From the NCBI GenBank assembly GCA_938049335.1, contig CALIYX010000023.1, positions 183,686 through 247,685 of the forward strand: a stretch of 64,000 nt of DNA, in the 5' to 3' direction. Position 1 is the stretch's first letter; each line of letters opens with the position of its first letter. The stretch is from an uncultured Clostridia bacterium. GTDB lineage: Bacteria > Bacillota > Clostridia > Peptostreptococcales > Anaerovoracaceae. The notes beneath the pieces were generated by a model. That model ran no database searches, was not told the DNA's origin, and saw only the letters and a program-made list of their open reading frames with translations. Positions 63,418-64,000 of this stretch are shown here, piece after piece. The position numbers were made by a program, and so were the translations under genes.

Positions 63418-64000
63418 ATTCCAAATATTGATTTTACCGCACTTATGCTTAATGTCACTAATTCTGACATTGAAAAATCGGACATTACATCTATCGATGA
63501 TACCATTTTCTATGATATCAAACTGGTCCGAAAGCCTATGCTATGTCTTTACTGTGGTGCAAATATGATTGGACACGGTCATAAATTAAGGCTAATCAAA
63601 CATCTCGCATTTAGGAATCATAAGGGCATTATCAGGTATTATGCAAATAAGTATATTTGCAAAGAGTGCACGAAAACTATCTTAGAAATAAATCCTTTTG
63701 CTTTCAATGGTTTTAATTCTTCTTTCTTCCTTATGTAGAATGCATTTAGACTTATCGGCAATCTCAACTACAATCTCACCATGATATCAGATGAATTGGG
63801 TATATCTACAACACAGCTCAGCAAGTATATTGATTCATATATCACCATAGCTCCAAGACCTCTTCCTGAGTGCCTTGGGATAGATGAATTACACAGTCAT
63901 GAGTTATCAAGGCGTAACTCAAGTTACCTTTGTATATTAGTAGATAACGAAAGACGAACCGTTTGGGATGTACTCGATTCAAGAAGTAAAATGGCACTTT
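63418..64000 (+). pseudogene. ISL3-family transposase, internal stop, partial
   Basis: The frame begins at ATT 63418 (PNIDFTALMLNV) or ATG 63445, with AGGGAGG before it. It reads CLYCGANMIGHGHKLRLIKH and YICKECTKTI, the zinc-finger region of ISL3 transposases. A TAG at 63736-63738 interrupts the frame, after which it continues in frame with NAFRLIGNLNYNLTMISDEL and CLGIDELHSHELSRR, containing the first catalytic Asp, and leaves the window. The stop makes a full-length enzyme unlikely. Confidence 0.85.

Noticed and set aside
1..64000. tRNA, rRNA genes, riboswitches and CRISPR arrays
   Set aside because: I looked for cloverleaf arms, conserved rRNA blocks, riboswitch cores and regularly spaced repeats. 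None was found apart from the short 16S-like stretch listed as a finding.

Overview
The window looks like chromosome of a low-GC, Gram-positive anaerobe of the Clostridia. Evidence is the AT-rich DNA, strong GGAGG-type ribosome sites, cell-wall-anchored surface proteins with Cna-B domains, and many clostridial-type genes. A relative of Mogibacterium, Eubacterium or other Anaerovoracaceae is a guess only. I see no rRNA, tRNA or CRISPR array.

Region by region. 1-16.4 kb: almost all minus strand. It is a cluster of immunity-like and repeat-fold proteins (two SUKH/SMI1-KNR4, DUF4241, DUF2262, an Imm26-like protein, ankyrin and propeller-like proteins), mixed with a beta-helix surface protein, LemA and two DUF2207 paralogues. 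16.4-20.4 kb: a flavin-binding Nim-like protein, an IS3-family remnant and an ABC exporter. 20.6-25.4 kb: three tandem Cna-B surface proteins, each with its own terminator. 25.7-30.5 kb: small metabolic genes, a two-gene betaine/ergothioneine-type importer and a decayed SDR gene.

30.5-44.5 kb is the centrepiece. An Rrf2 regulator - macrodomain - sirtuin (SirTM) operon is split by an 11.7-kb integrative mobilizable element. The macrodomain halves lie at 43638-44021 and 31473-31913 and rejoin exactly in frame across a 3-bp AAT core, restoring a 268-residue protein. The element carries a large serine recombinase, a P4-type helicase, a CHC2 primase, a MobV-like relaxase with a hairpin-rich oriT candidate, a C-protein-controlled restriction-modification operon (HaeIII-like methylase), a tandem-HTH protein and a macrodomain gene of its own. 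The core lies inside the last codons of the recombinase, so the integrated recombinase ends in 15 host-encoded residues. In the excised circle the same frame would run on into the tandem-HTH protein (771 codons).

44.6-51.4 kb: ordinary host genes (MsrA, CPBP protease, LD-carboxypeptidase, SdpI, LtrA, CbrC-like, low-molecular-weight phosphatase). 51.5-58.9 kb: two very large anchored surface proteins, one a beta-helix/Cna-B protein and one of BspA-type leucine-rich repeats. 58.9-64 kb: a long intergenic region, a self-regulated HTH operon with a frameshifted membrane gene, a frameshifted EF-hand-like gene, an unknown gene, an Mrr-type nuclease, and the start of an ISL3-family transposase that carries an internal stop codon.
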